A stretch of DNA of 64,000 bases, taken from NCBI GenBank assembly GCA_963800335.1, contig CAWDAN010000002.1, forward strand, positions 1 to 64,000, written 5' to 3'. The position numbers and the translations under genes were made by a program. Origin of the DNA: Flavisphingopyxis sp963800335. Its GTDB lineage: Bacteria; Pseudomonadota; Alphaproteobacteria; Sphingomonadales; Sphingomonadaceae. The notes beneath the pieces were generated by a model. The model saw only the letters and a program-made list of their open reading frames with translations, had not been told where the DNA came from and did no database searches. Below are positions 17,675 to 27,332 of the stretch, piece by piece. The first letter of the stretch is position 1; each line of letters starts with the position of its first letter.

Positions 17675-18193
17675 TCAGCCGCAGCCCTTGCTCTGCCCGT
17701 TCGCCCCGGCCTCGCCGGACCGGTCGGGCGCGATCGTGGCGATCAGCAGTGCGGCGTCGGGGCCGAGCGTGCCTTGGTCCGCGGTATTGTCCGCATTGAC
17801 GCGGCCACGTAGCCACTCGGGGAGCGTTTCGAGAACGGCAACGATAGCCTTGATACGGGCTCCGACAACGTCCGGACCGGCTTCGAGCGATGACGGCTCA
17901 TCATCCTCCGGAGTGGGCATGATGACATCCAGATAGGTCACGCGTTCATTAGAACGAACCTCGGGGGTAAGCCCGCCGACAATCTGCGGGACAAGCCTCG
18001 TCGTTTCACTTTCGCCGAGCGGGAACGACAGCTGAATTTGAAATTGCCGTAGTGAGGTGCAGGCGAGCAGTGGGGTGGAAGCTTTGACCGCCGGATGATC
18101 GGCTTCGGAGGACGTCGTAGCGCAAGCGCCCAACGGCCAAGCGAGCACTCCGGTGAGAAGAAGGGAAAGTGCGAGTTTGCTATTCAGGCCCAA
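17675..18193 (-). CDS. Putative lipoprotein
   Basis: 172 residues with a lipobox-type signal (LLLTGVLAWPLGAC, Cys24). The rest has no motif I know; a central acidic segment (PTPEDDEPSSLEAGPD) is followed by AALLIATIAPDRSGE. It is probably anchored in the outer membrane. The neighbour at 18366 is divergent. Confidence 0.65.
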   Translation of the reverse strand: MGLNSKLALSLLLTGVLAWPLGACATTSSEADHPAVKASTPLLACTSLRQFQIQLSFPLGESETTRLVPQIVGGLTPEVRSNERVTYLDVIMPTPEDDEPSSLEAGPDVVGARIKAIVAVLETLPEWLRGRVNADNTADQGTLGPDAALLIATIAPDRSGEAGANGQSKGCG

Positions 18194-18365
18194 AGGGAAT
18201 CTCCTCTCAATTGCGGACGACCCCGTCCTGCTCGGATACGGTAACCGAAAATCGTTCGCGAGGTCAAAACAGCGAGTGGGTCGGTGTAAAAAACCAATTG
18301 TCGGTTAGACCATACTCGGGTTATCGGTCATTGTATGAGACCTTTGGCAAGAGGGCGAACGTCTT

Positions 18366-19034
18366 ATGGTAGGCAAGTCGATATCGAGATTTAGTGCGAT
18401 GGCGGCGATCGCTTCGGTCGCATCCGCACAGGCTGCCGAGCAAGCGCCCTCGCTGGCTGCGGTTATCGCGATTTCCGATGATGGAGACTCTAGGCGCGAG
18501 GTCGCATCGAAAGAAGATTGCGCAATCTTCACGGCGATCGTGCGGGACGAGATCGCCCGCCCAGCCGAACCAGGGGTCGTGCGGCTGCCCTCGCCGCGCC
18601 GCGACATCTCCGCGTTGCCTTCGCGGGCCGAGCGCTGGATGACCTATGCCGAAAAGCTGAAAGGCTGGGATCCGAGCAGCATCAACAGCTATGACCAGTG
18701 GATCATCACCGAAGCCGACCGGCTGCGCGCGGTCGAGGACTTTCCCGACTTCCTGATCGGCGAGGCGGTGACGGCCAATGGTTGGGCGCGCCCCGCCTAT
18801 CGCATTGTCTGCGACTGGAGCGCAGCGGGCGTGACGTTCGTCCCCTCGCCCGAAAGCGACGTAAACCAATGGCTGGTGTTTGCACGACCGGTCCGCGTCG
18901 ACCGCGGCGATTATGCGATGGTCGATATCAGCTATGGCTATTCCAATTCGCAGGCGCGCGATGCGTCGTGCGTGCTGGCGCGCGTGGATGGCGCATGGCG
19001 ATTGCTGGGCTGTGAGACGACGCTGACGTCGTGA
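18366..19034 (+). CDS. Secreted protein of unknown function
   Basis: 222 residues, signal peptide ending VASAQAAEQ. The mature part contains two cysteines near its C-terminus (ASCVLARV, LLGCETT) and the Trp/Tyr-containing segments WMTYAEKLKGWDPSS and DISYGYSNSQARDASC. The end ACVL-x4-DGAWRLLGCE resembles the last strand of small NTF2-like secreted proteins, but this is weak. It overlaps the next open frame by 4 bases. Confidence 0.6.
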   Translation: MVGKSISRFSAMAAIASVASAQAAEQAPSLAAVIAISDDGDSRREVASKEDCAIFTAIVRDEIARPAEPGVVRLPSPRRDISALPSRAERWMTYAEKLKGWDPSSINSYDQWIITEADRLRAVEDFPDFLIGEAVTANGWARPAYRIVCDWSAAGVTFVPSPESDVNQWLVFARPVRVDRGDYAMVDISYGYSNSQARDASCVLARVDGAWRLLGCETTLTS

Positions 19035-19063
19035 GCGCGTGCAACCGGCGCAGGGGGGAATGG

Positions 19064-19807
19064 ATGATGATGAGCAGGGGATTGATCGCGTTGACGGCGC
19101 TGTTGCTGGTCGGCTGTGCGGGCGGGCCGGGCATCGGCGCCGGGCAGAGCGAGATGGCACGCGGCGATCCGGCGCTGATGGTCGAATGCCTCGTGGAACC
19201 CCATGAGGTCCGCTTCATCCGCGTCGAGGAGAAGCGCGCGGTGCCGGGCGCGACGCTGGGCCTCGCGGCGCGCCAGGGATCGCCATGGAGCGGCGACGAG
19301 CCAGTGCCCGATGCCTGCCTGCGCAACTGGGCGGTGTCGAATACGGCGATCGCGCGGCTGTCGGGCGACGGCGCGAAGGTCACGATCGCAGACAATGCTC
19401 TGCCGGGGAGCGAATTTACCGTCTCGGTCGAGGCGGGCGGCGAGCGGCTGGACCGCGCAGTGACGGTGGCCGATCCGGCGGTCGCGACGATCACCCTGAA
19501 GGCGTCGCAAAAGTCGATCGCGCGCTGCGAGCGCAAGAGCATCGGCGAGTTCAAGCTCGACGTCCATGGTAGCTTTGGCGTCACCTTCAATCCGTTCGAG
19601 AGCTATGTCGATTACTGGGGGATCTACACCTACGACTCCGAGAGCGGGCGGCTGACGATGACGGTCACCGGCGGTAATGAAATTCCCCCGTCGCTCGACC
19701 TCGACGGCACCGCGACGCGGATCGAGGGCGACTGGCGTTTCGACGGGTTCGATTTCGGCGGCGGGGGCGCGCCGGCGGGAGCGGACGGGTGCGCATATGT
19801 GTTTTGA
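19064..19807 (+). CDS. Putative lipoprotein
   Basis: About 247 residues. The signal MMMSRGLIALTALLLVGC ends in a lipobox cysteine. A BID_2-like beta domain may lie in the middle (WAVSNTAIARLSGDGAKVTIADNA, then SEFTVSVEAGGERL), followed by a C-terminal domain with IYTYDSESGRLTMTVTGG. Start chosen at the first of three ATGs after GGGGGGAA. Likely co-transcribed with the gene at 18366. Confidence 0.65.
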   Translation: MMMSRGLIALTALLLVGCAGGPGIGAGQSEMARGDPALMVECLVEPHEVRFIRVEEKRAVPGATLGLAARQGSPWSGDEPVPDACLRNWAVSNTAIARLSGDGAKVTIADNALPGSEFTVSVEAGGERLDRAVTVADPAVATITLKASQKSIARCERKSIGEFKLDVHGSFGVTFNPFESYVDYWGIYTYDSESGRLTMTVTGGNEIPPSLDLDGTATRIEGDWRFDGFDFGGGGAPAGADGCAYVF

Positions 19808-20077
19808 TGTCGGCTTTTAAAGAGCGTCGAAGTGGTCGAATAACTCGCTGCGATCCTCCTGCGAAACAGACAACGCGCGCCCATTGAACTGTCTGCAGGA
19901 TAACATTTAGCGTTTGGTATGCGGCCAATACAGAGCTCTGAATTCAGACTCCATTATGTGAGGATACTTCTATGATGCACCGGCGCCGCGCTATGGTTAT
20001 GCTTGCAATCAGGCTTTCGGTCGGCAGCGTTTCAGCTAAAACTCCGAAGACGGAAGAGCACCGCTATCCTAAGTGAG

Positions 20078-20569
20078 CTATAATTGGGTGTTCGGTGCTC
20101 TTAAGTAGCACACCTGCCGGTCATAAAATGACCATTCGACGAGCCATTTGCCGCCAGATGCACTGACCAACCAGCATTCGCTCATGTAATTTTTCAGCAG
20201 CTCAAATGCATGAGCCGCATCACCAAAGACCATTTGCAGTCCGCCATGATGTGGGTTCCCTATTAGGGCGATGGCCGAGGTGCTCGCGCATTCGTCCAGC
20301 GCGTGTTTTATCAGCGTGCGACATTCCTCGTCGGTCTCCCATGACCCACAACTGCCTGAGATGATCTTACTCCAGTCAATCCGCTCATCCCGGCAAGGTA
20401 GATCTGCGGCGAAGTCTGTCAGCGCCTGTGTAGTAGAGGGGCTGATGCGCTCACACGCGATTCCGGCCTTGATGAATTGATCGCGCAGTTCATCGAGCGC
20501 TAATTCTGCAGGATGTCGTGCCGCTAGCTGGCGTCGCGTCTCTAGCTTTAGTCTAAGTTCGGGGGTCAT
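20078..20569 (-). CDS. Hypothetical protein, translationally coupled to the small gene upstream
   Basis: 163 residues, no signal peptide, soluble. An N-terminal charged helix (MTPELRLKLETRRQLAARHP) precedes a domain with ALIGNPHHGGLQMVFGDAAHAFELLKNYMSECW and VEWSFYDRQVCYLR. I do not recognise the family; size and isolated position would fit an immunity or antitoxin-like protein, but nothing proves it. Its ATG overlaps the stop of the 71-codon gene upstream (ATGA). Confidence 0.55.
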   Translation of the reverse strand: MTPELRLKLETRRQLAARHPAELALDELRDQFIKAGIACERISPSTTQALTDFAADLPCRDERIDWSKIISGSCGSWETDEECRTLIKHALDECASTSAIALIGNPHHGGLQMVFGDAAHAFELLKNYMSECWLVSASGGKWLVEWSFYDRQVCYLRAPNTQL

Positions 20570-20781
20570 AAATATACCCTTGGTGATGCGCGATGCCTGG
20601 TCTGACTAAACGTCTGTTTACGAGACATAGTGACCGTTACAAGCTCGGCTAGAAGCGGCAATAGTCTCGCGCAACGAGGCTTCATAATTGCGCGCCCATC
20701 CTCACGCTGTCCAGCGCCCCGGCCCCACGCCTGAGCGGCAGCCGCACTCAGCGCGCGGATTTTGCGTCCGAACCATTTCAT
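20566..20781 (-). CDS. Small basic protein, 71 residues
   Basis: Starts behind a GGGAGA site at 20781 (MKWFGRKIRAL). It is basic, with a central Arg-rich part (KPRCARLLPLL), and ends with ATGA overlapping the start of the gene at 20569. The good ribosome binding site and coupling support a real gene. No family is recognised. Confidence 0.45.
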   Translation of the reverse strand: MKWFGRKIRALSAAAAQAWGRGAGQREDGRAIMKPRCARLLPLLAELVTVTMSRKQTFSQTRHRASPRVYL

Positions 20782-21034
20782 TGCATTCTCCCGCCTTGAT
20801 GTTGCTTATGCGCAACGATATAAATTTGATTAGCGGGCACGTCATGTTCGATGTGAAAAGCTGAGCTGATCTGAGGGATGCCTTTATCTGGCTAGTGCCA
20901 CTGTGTCAGGATCCGAAATGGGTTCCAAATTCCGATTTGGCAGCAATGCTCCGAAGGGCGAGGACATAGAGCCTCTTTTAGTTGTTCAAACGGCATGCGT
21001 TCTGGCGTTGTTTCGAAAGCAGAAGGGTTAAGCA

Positions 21035-22453
21035 ATGAAGAGTTCTTTTGCGGTAAGGCCTCATAGGATAACAATCCTTCGTAGCACCTCCCGTATCTTG
21101 CTGTGGATCGCAGCTCTCGTGACAATGATATTTGGGTCAGGGCCCACAGTCTTGGCGCAGACTCCCGAGGCAAATGCGGCTAAAAACCTATGCATCTCCG
21201 CGCTCAATGAGAAGCGAGCGGATTGGGAATCGACATGCCGCCGGGCATCTTCGCTGGCTACCGACTTCGCAGGCAACGCCATCCTCGCCAGCGCGTATCG
21301 TTTCAAGAAAGATAACGTTCGCGCGCTCGCCGAAGCCGATCAACTAGTCAGCCGTTATCCTAAAGAATTCAGCGCATATAGGTTCCGTTTGGAATTGCGG
21401 ACCGAAGCGATGATGATCGTTCCCGCTATGGATGATGGCATCCGGGCGATTGCGCTTGTTCCGACCGATCAGTCGAGCGCGAAGGCCAAATTGGATGCTA
21501 AGGAGGGGGTTGAGAGCCTTGTGAAAAAGCCAATGGCTGACGTTTCAAGCCGACTGGCTGGCAAAGATGGTAATTGCATGGACCCCAACCGGGGATATGA
21601 ATATGCCGCTAAGCTTAGAGACGGCGAAGACATGAATTCCTATCGCGCAAGTCTACGGCAGGACTTGATCACTTGTCTCGGGAGACGTCGCGTAGAACTT
21701 GATCGTGCAGAGCATTCATCAAAAATCATCCAAGCATTCATTCGCGGCTGTGCCGCGGCCGAGATCGCGGAAGTCAAGGAGATCTGCGCGCGCCAACGAC
21801 CTTCCGCCGTTCGTATTCAGAATGATTATGAAGCGCAAAGGGCACTTGCTGCGCGGACGCCGGACGACGCGCTGGTCAACGCGATGGATCAGGCGCAACA
21901 AACTGCGTTCGCGGCAAACGTGGCAGAGCACTACTCCGATGCAGTCGAAGACTTCACCGTAAAAAATGTGCGTGATTGGAGCGAGCGGATCCGAACCGGC
22001 AGCTTCCCCACTTTTGAACAGCAGTGCGGTCGCTTGCGGGTAAGCCCCCCCGCCAATCATGCCGAAGTGGCAGCGATGCAAGCCGAAGCCCAACGCAATA
22101 TCGCGAGCTATAAAGCCGGCGGAGCAATGTCAGGCACCAACCGGCATGGACGCTATTATGGATGCCTCGTTGGTATCCAAGGAGCGGAGGATATAATGGA
22201 CGAGCGTTCGACAATCAGCGCAATAGCCAAGCTCGAAGAACTCGACGGAATTCAGCAGGCCTACTCTGGTTATATCTGCACGCGCGTGAAGACCAAGGCA
22301 TGCGTTTCAGACGGTCTTTACGCATCGATGACGGCCCGCTTTTCAGATTCCATCCGGATTCGTGCCGCACAGCTTTTGAAGGTTCGCAGTGAGGCGTCCG
22401 ACGCGGCCGAAGTTGATCGCAAAGCGTTTGAAGATGCCATGAAGCGCTATTGA
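21035..22453 (+). CDS. Large secreted protein of unknown function
   Basis: 472 residues: signal peptide (ILLWIAALVTMIFGSGPTVLAQ) and a mostly alpha-helical mature part. It begins with a TPR-like segment (AAKNLCISALNEKRADWESTCRRASSLA, FAGNAILASAYRFKKDNVRALAEADQLV). Paired cysteines recur through the protein (CISALN/CRRA, CARQ, CTRVKTKACVSDG). The intact frame and good coding character support expression; function unknown. Confidence 0.65.
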   Translation: MKSSFAVRPHRITILRSTSRILLWIAALVTMIFGSGPTVLAQTPEANAAKNLCISALNEKRADWESTCRRASSLATDFAGNAILASAYRFKKDNVRALAEADQLVSRYPKEFSAYRFRLELRTEAMMIVPAMDDGIRAIALVPTDQSSAKAKLDAKEGVESLVKKPMADVSSRLAGKDGNCMDPNRGYEYAAKLRDGEDMNSYRASLRQDLITCLGRRRVELDRAEHSSKIIQAFIRGCAAAEIAEVKEICARQRPSAVRIQNDYEAQRALAARTPDDALVNAMDQAQQTAFAANVAEHYSDAVEDFTVKNVRDWSERIRTGSFPTFEQQCGRLRVSPPANHAEVAAMQAEAQRNIASYKAGGAMSGTNRHGRYYGCLVGIQGAEDIMDERSTISAIAKLEELDGIQQAYSGYICTRVKTKACVSDGLYASMTARFSDSIRIRAAQLLKVRSEASDAAEVDRKAFEDAMKRY

Positions 22454-22672
22454 AATTCGAACTGATGCTGGCGAGCTGCGACCCTGCTAGTTCATAGCTT
22501 CAGCTTTGCCTTGGCAGATCGCGCAAGTCCCGCCCGGGAAGCGAAATCCAACGGCAAGAAAGGCGCATTAATTATCACAAACCGAACCGGCTGGTGGCGG
22601 CCCAACAAAGGACCTTGCAATGGGACCAGCCCCTGCATAGGCCCTCGTTTTGCTAACCGCCCAGTTGCAGGA

Positions 22673-23465
22673 TTATTTCGATTCCGAGACGCTCGTTGCA
22701 TCCAGAATCACGCGAACGGTCTCCTCTGGCTGATCCCACATCGGGAAGTGTCCGCTACGCTCGAACCAGTGCATCGTCGCATCAGGGAAGGCTTTGATCG
22801 CGCGATCCGCCTGCTGCGGTAGACACAGCCGATCCTTGCGTCCCCAGCCGATGACAACGGGCGCAGCCGTTTCCGCAGGGCCCTCCTGCATTGCGCCGTT
22901 GGCGAGATCCTTCACAAGCGAATTGACGGTGCGCGTATTAGCCAATGACTTCAGTTCACGCGCAACGAATGCCGGATCGAGCGCCCACGGCCTTGCAGAG
23001 AGCTGGGCCATGAGCGCGGTCCGGCCTGCGACATTTCCGGTGATAGCAGAAAGCGCCGGTCGCAGCGCGCGAACCAGAGCAATCGATGGCGTTAAGGTGG
23101 CTTTGAAGAAGGTGCGCTCCCACCCCTGCCAGAAGCCGCCCGGATCCAGTGCGACGACCGCGCCCGAATGGCCGCGCCGCGCCATCTCGAGCACTAGGCG
23201 AGCACCCAACGAACTGCCAACCATATCAATACCTGTGAGATTCTCCTCGCCGAGCCAGTCGTCCAGACTGCGCGCGAGACCGTCGAACGTGCCGCTGTCG
23301 GCCTCTTCGGCGTGTCTGCCCATGGCCGGGCAGGTCTACGGCAATTACCTCCCTGACTTGAGAAAGCGCAGGCGAGATCGTGTCCCACGAACCGCAGGAA
23401 GCACCCAGTCCATGGACCAGGAGGAGGGGTTTTCCGCGCCCCGTGCGCGTGTAGTGCATGGTCAT
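22673..23465 (-). CDS. Alpha/beta hydrolase (frameshifted near 23310)
   Basis: N-terminal frame: YTRTGRGKPLLLVHGLGASCGSW (oxyanion HG) and VIAVDLPGHGQT. C-terminal frame, one base out: EEADSGTFDGLARSLDDWL, MVGSSLGARLVLEMA (nucleophile elbow G-S-S-L-G), VVIGWGRKDRL (acid) and WFERSGHFPMWDQPE (His). Together they make a complete ~262-residue fold-type hydrolase with a full Ser-Asp-His triad. Substrate cannot be predicted. The break lies at a GCAGACACGCC stretch and looks like a one-base indel. Confidence 0.8.
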
Positions 23466-23692
23466 GGAGGGGTAACGTCTCACACCGACTTATGGGCCCG
23501 TGGATGTCTATATTGCCGAAGGTGAGGCCAAGAGCGGACGGTCCACTTCCGGCCCAAAAGTCGTCATAACGGTGTCCGGGCCCAACCAGTTCATCGCCTT
23601 GGCCACCGGTCAGTTAAGAACTCACGTTACTATCGCCCCGTTGGCAAGTCGCTGTCATGGCGCTAGCTTTTCGCACAACAGGGGGCGTGGGT

Positions 23693-24501
23693 ATGATGCA
23701 GGGAATAACAGTGCGGTCGTTGGCAATCGCCCTCATCCTCACCGCCCTCAGGCCCTCGCCACATACGCCGCGCTCCTCGCGCTCGGCCCCGACTGGGCGC
23801 GCTATCTTCCCGCCTCGTGCACCGCGACGCATTGTTTCTGTGAATTCCCGCGGCCCGGCGCGCTCGTCGTCCAGCCGGCGGCGACGTGGTCGTCGTTTGC
23901 CTATGTGCTGGTCGGCTGGCTGATGATCGGGCCGGCGGGGGCGCGCGCGGCTGGCGTGCGGGGACGGCTTCGGCGATGCCGCCGCTGGCGATGCGGACCT
24001 TGGGCGTGACCGCGATCATCGTCGGGGTCGGGTCGGCGCTGATGCACGCGACGCTGACCTTGTGGGGGCAGTTCCTCGACGTCGTCGGCATGTACCTGAT
24101 CGGGTCGTTCGAGCTGGTCTGGGCGCTGGCGCGCTGGCGGCGGATTCGCGAGGGGCGCGCGATAGCCTTGTTCGCTTCGCTGTGCGTCGTGCTGATCGCG
24201 CTGCTGATTGTTGCGCCCGAAGTGCGCCGCTGGCTGTTCGCGGTGCTGCTGCTCGTCGCGATATTCGTCGAGCTGGTCTTTGCGCGGCCGCTGCGCCCCG
24301 GCGTGCGCGTGCGGCTGTTCCTCGCCGGGCTGGCGACGATGGCGGTCGCCTTCGTCATCTGGATCCTCGACCAGAACGGGACGCTGTGCGCGCCGCACAG
24401 CCTTTTCCAGGGCCATGCCGTCTGGCACCTGCTCGGCGCGAACGTCGCTGTGGCTGCTGTTCGCCTATTACCGCAGCGAGCGCGCCGCACCTTCGACTTA
24501 G
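23693..24501 (+). CDS. Ceramidase-family integral membrane protein (three frameshifts)
   Basis: Pieces in three frames assemble into one CREST-superfamily (alkaline ceramidase) protein. They are MMQGITVRSLAIALILTAL, then ALATYAALLALGPDWARYLPASC and FCEFPRPG, then RTLGVTAIIVGVGSALMHATLTLWGQFLDVVGMYL, then DQNGTLCAPHSLFQGHAVWHLLGA, then LWLLFAYYRSERAAPST. The conserved S-x3-H (SALMH), D (FLDVVG) and H-x3-H (GHAVWH) supply the expected metal ligands. Breaks lie near 23744, 23940 and 24445. Sphingomonads make sphingolipids, so a ceramide amidase role is plausible. Confidence 0.7.
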
Positions 24502-24770
24502 CGCTTTCCTACAAATTTCCCGATCGGTTATACCGTCCTTTCGGGCCGTAGAGGCGGAGAGGATGCGATGGGCGCGTACGACGATCAGGATGCGATGGCG
24601 GCACGGCCAGGGTCACGCTTTTCGTATCGTTGTGCGAAGCGGGGCCAGCTGCGACCTGCGCGGGGACGGTTTCGGCGGCGACGTATCGCGAACTTTGCGA
24701 ACTTCCGCGTGGCAAGATCGGCCCTCTCTCGATTAACCCATGTTTAGTCACGGCGTGCTATCGTCCCCCC

Positions 24771-25731
24771 ATGACCAAGACATTCGAACGACGGAGCGGA
24801 CATCACGACGCGCTCGCGACGCGGCTGGGTTCGCCGGGCCGGTTGACGCGCTCGCAGGGCTGGACGATCGTCAGCTGCGGGCAGCGTGTTCGCCCTTGCC
24901 GCCGATGCGCTGACCGGCACGCAGGTGTGGTTCGGGCCGATTTACCTCGTCCTGATCGGGATCGCCGCGCTGACGATCGGCGGGCGCCAGGCGTTCGTCC
25001 TTGGCTTCGGTTACCTCGGCGCGGGTTTCGTCATCAACGGCGGTCAAATCTATCCTTCGGGCGACATGACGGTGGCCTGGAACGTCGCGATGCGTATCCT
25101 CGCGATCGGTTTCATCACCCTGCTGCTCGTCCGGTTGCGGCGATCGCACGACCAGGAATGGCTGCTCGCGCGGACCGACCCGCTGACCGGTGCGCTCAAC
25201 CGCCAGGCGTTCTTCGAAATCGTCCCCAAGGTGGCGCGGACCGATAGCTGGAGCCTGCTCGCCTATGCCGATATCGACGGGTTCAAGGCGCTCAACGATA
25301 TTCACGGCCATGCCGCCGGTGACGCCGTGCTCAAGGCGTTTGCCGACGATGTCCGCCGCGCGATCCGCGACGGCGACCTGTTCGCCCGGATCGGCGGCGA
25401 CGAGTTCGTCATCTATCTCCAGACCGCCAGCGAGGCCGACGCGCGATCGGTCGCACAGCGGCTCCACCTGCGCATGAACGCGGTGCCGCGCGCGGACAGC
25501 GGGGCGATGCGTTGCAGCCTCGGCGTGCTGCTGCTGCCGCCCGGACCCGTCGCGCTCGATGCCGAGCTGCGCATTGCCGACACGCTGATGTACCAGGCCA
25601 AGAGCGAGGGTGCCGCGCTCGTCGTCGCGACCGCACAGTGGATCGACGGTGCGCCCTTCGTTGCCGACGCGCCGCCGCCGCGCGGCACCGCGCCGTTTCG
25701 GATCGTCGGACGGTCCGGTCGGGCGGCCTGA
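24771..25731 (+). CDS. Membrane diguanylate cyclase (frameshifted near 24884)
   Basis: N-terminal frame MTKTFERRSGHHDALATRLG joins the main frame (VFALAADALTGTQVWFGPIY) once one G is removed from GGG near 24884. About three transmembrane helices are followed by a GGDEF domain: DPLTGALNRQAF, ADIDGFKALNDIHGHAAGD, ARIGGDEFVIYL. The inhibitory I-site R-D-G-D sits exactly five residues before GGDEF, so both synthesis of c-di-GMP and product inhibition are expected. In this genome c-di-GMP could feed into curli and fimbriae control. Confidence 0.85.
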
Positions 25732-25802
25732 GGCACGTCGCATCGCCTCACCGGGTGCGGCGACGGGTTGGAATGGGGGTCGCGGACGGCTAGCAGGCGG
25801 GT

Positions 25803-26726
25803 ATGGACCTTGCCACGATCGTACACGAGACCTGGGCCGAGCTGGCGGCGCGCCGCGGCGCCGGACAGGTCGCCGACTATATTCCCGCGCTGGCCCGCGT
25901 CGACCCGAGCAAGTTCGGCATCGCACTCGCCACCCCCGACGGGCAGACGCACTGCGCCGGCGATGCCGCCGAGCCGTTCTCGATCCAGAGCATTTCGAAG
26001 GTCTTCGTCCTCGCTCTGGCGCTCGACCGGCACGGCCCGAAACTGTTCGAGCGCGTCGGCCGCGAACCGTCGGGCGACCCGTTCAACTCGATCGTCCAGC
26101 TCGAACGCGATCACGGTATTCCGCGCAATCCCTTCATCAACGCCGGCGCGATCGTCACCACCGATCACCTGATCGACGACCGCCCGGTCGACGAGGCGAT
26201 CGCCGAGTTGCTCGCCCTGCTGCGCACGATCGCCCGCGACGACACGATCATGATCGATGGCGAGGTCGCGATGTCCGAATCGACCGCCGGCGACCGCAAC
26301 CGCTCCCTTGCGTATTTCATGGCCAGCTTCGACGTCCTCAACAACGCGGTGCCCGATATCCTCAACGGCTATTTCCGCCAGTGCGCGCTGGCGCTGAGCT
26401 GCCGCAACCTCGCCGAGGCGGGCCTGTTCCTGGCCTGCGACGGGACCGACCCGGTGACCGGCGAGACGGTCGTGTCATCCGAGCGCTGCCGCCGGATCAA
26501 CGCGCTGATGCTGACCTGCGGCCATTACGACAATTCGGGCCAGTTCGCCTACGAGGTCGGCTTCTGCGGCAAGTCGGGCGTCGGCGGCGGGATATTGGCG
26601 GTGGTGCCCAACCGCGCATCGATCGCGGTCTGGTCGCCCGGGCTGGGCGATGCAGGAACGTCGCTGCTCGGATCGGCGGCGCTCAGGCTGATCGCCGAAA
26701 AGACCGGCTGGTCCATCTTCGGCTAA
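25803..26726 (+). CDS. Glutaminase
   Basis: 307 residues, the full length of the GlsA family. Catalytic S-x-x-K is SISK (Ser63/Lys66). Other signatures are PFNSIVQLE, NPFINAGAI, MSESTAGDRNRSLA, CSxx-like loop ALALSCRNLAEAG, YEVGFCGKSGVGGGI. It hydrolyses glutamine to glutamate and ammonia in the cytoplasm. Its stop codon overlaps the convergent small gene at 26723. Confidence 0.95.
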   Translation: MDLATIVHETWAELAARRGAGQVADYIPALARVDPSKFGIALATPDGQTHCAGDAAEPFSIQSISKVFVLALALDRHGPKLFERVGREPSGDPFNSIVQLERDHGIPRNPFINAGAIVTTDHLIDDRPVDEAIAELLALLRTIARDDTIMIDGEVAMSESTAGDRNRSLAYFMASFDVLNNAVPDILNGYFRQCALALSCRNLAEAGLFLACDGTDPVTGETVVSSERCRRINALMLTCGHYDNSGQFAYEVGFCGKSGVGGGILAVVPNRASIAVWSPGLGDAGTSLLGSAALRLIAEKTGWSIFG

Positions 26727-26881
26727 ACCCCGGAGCGGTCATCCATGTCGAAGAAACGGCGCGACCGACGACGTACACGCTTCCGACGATTGTGGATAAT
26801 GAGCGGGGCGATCATTCCGGCAAAGACCAACGCCACCAGCACATAGGCGATGACCTGGCGCAAGACCGGATCATGCAGCAT
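26723..26881 (-). CDS. Small membrane protein, 52 residues
   Basis: MLHDPVLRQVIAYVLVALV continues FAGMIAPLIIHNRRKR and a very basic tail ending DDRSGV. One transmembrane helix is flanked by Arg/Lys-rich sequence. It is convergent with glutaminase and overlaps its stop by 4 bases. Coding character extends upstream (ETPPQTIRTWIAA) to an in-frame TGA, so a non-ATG start is possible. Function unknown. Confidence 0.5.
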   Translation of the reverse strand: MLHDPVLRQVIAYVLVALVFAGMIAPLIIHNRRKRVRRRSRRFFDMDDRSGV

Positions 26882-26972
26882 CGCGGCAATCCACGTTCGA
26901 ATCGTTTGCGGAGGAGTCTCTAGTCATCGCAATGTTGCGGGCTATCAGGATTTGCTAAGTGTGTCTAACCCG

Positions 26973-27332
26973 TTAACCATTTGTAACGTTGTCCAAAACG
27001 ATCCAGGTAGCGAGTACAATATTCGCTAAATTAAGGATCAGCACCGCAGCGCTCGACATGTCTTTCGCAATCCGGATCGCTTCATGACGATCGGGATGAA
27101 GGCGATCGGCGAGCGCTTCGACCGCGCCGTTCATCGTTTCCATCGCGAGCGCGACGACAAGCCCTGCGATCAGCAACGCCGCCGCCCAGGCTGGAGGTTG
27201 CAGGAAGACCAGCACGATGATGGCAAGGCCGAGTGCAATCGCCTGGCTGCGGAACGCCTTTTCGCGCCGCCAGCCATCGCACAGTCCGGCGATACCGAAC
27301 AATGTGCGATGATGCAGCGGACGGTTCTTCAT
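26973..27332 (-). CDS. Diacylglycerol kinase
   Basis: 119 residues with three hydrophobic helices and the DgkA signature METMNGAVEALADRLHPDRHEAIRIAKDMSSAAV (seen in segments), where the catalytic Glu and the KD pair are present. It recycles diacylglycerol to phosphatidate in the inner membrane. Overlaps the putP stop by ATGA, indicating co-translation. Confidence 0.92.
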   Translation of the reverse strand: MKNRPLHHRTLFGIAGLCDGWRREKAFRSQAIALGLAIIVLVFLQPPAWAAALLIAGLVVALAMETMNGAVEALADRLHPDRHEAIRIAKDMSSAAVLILNLANIVLATWIVLDNVTNG

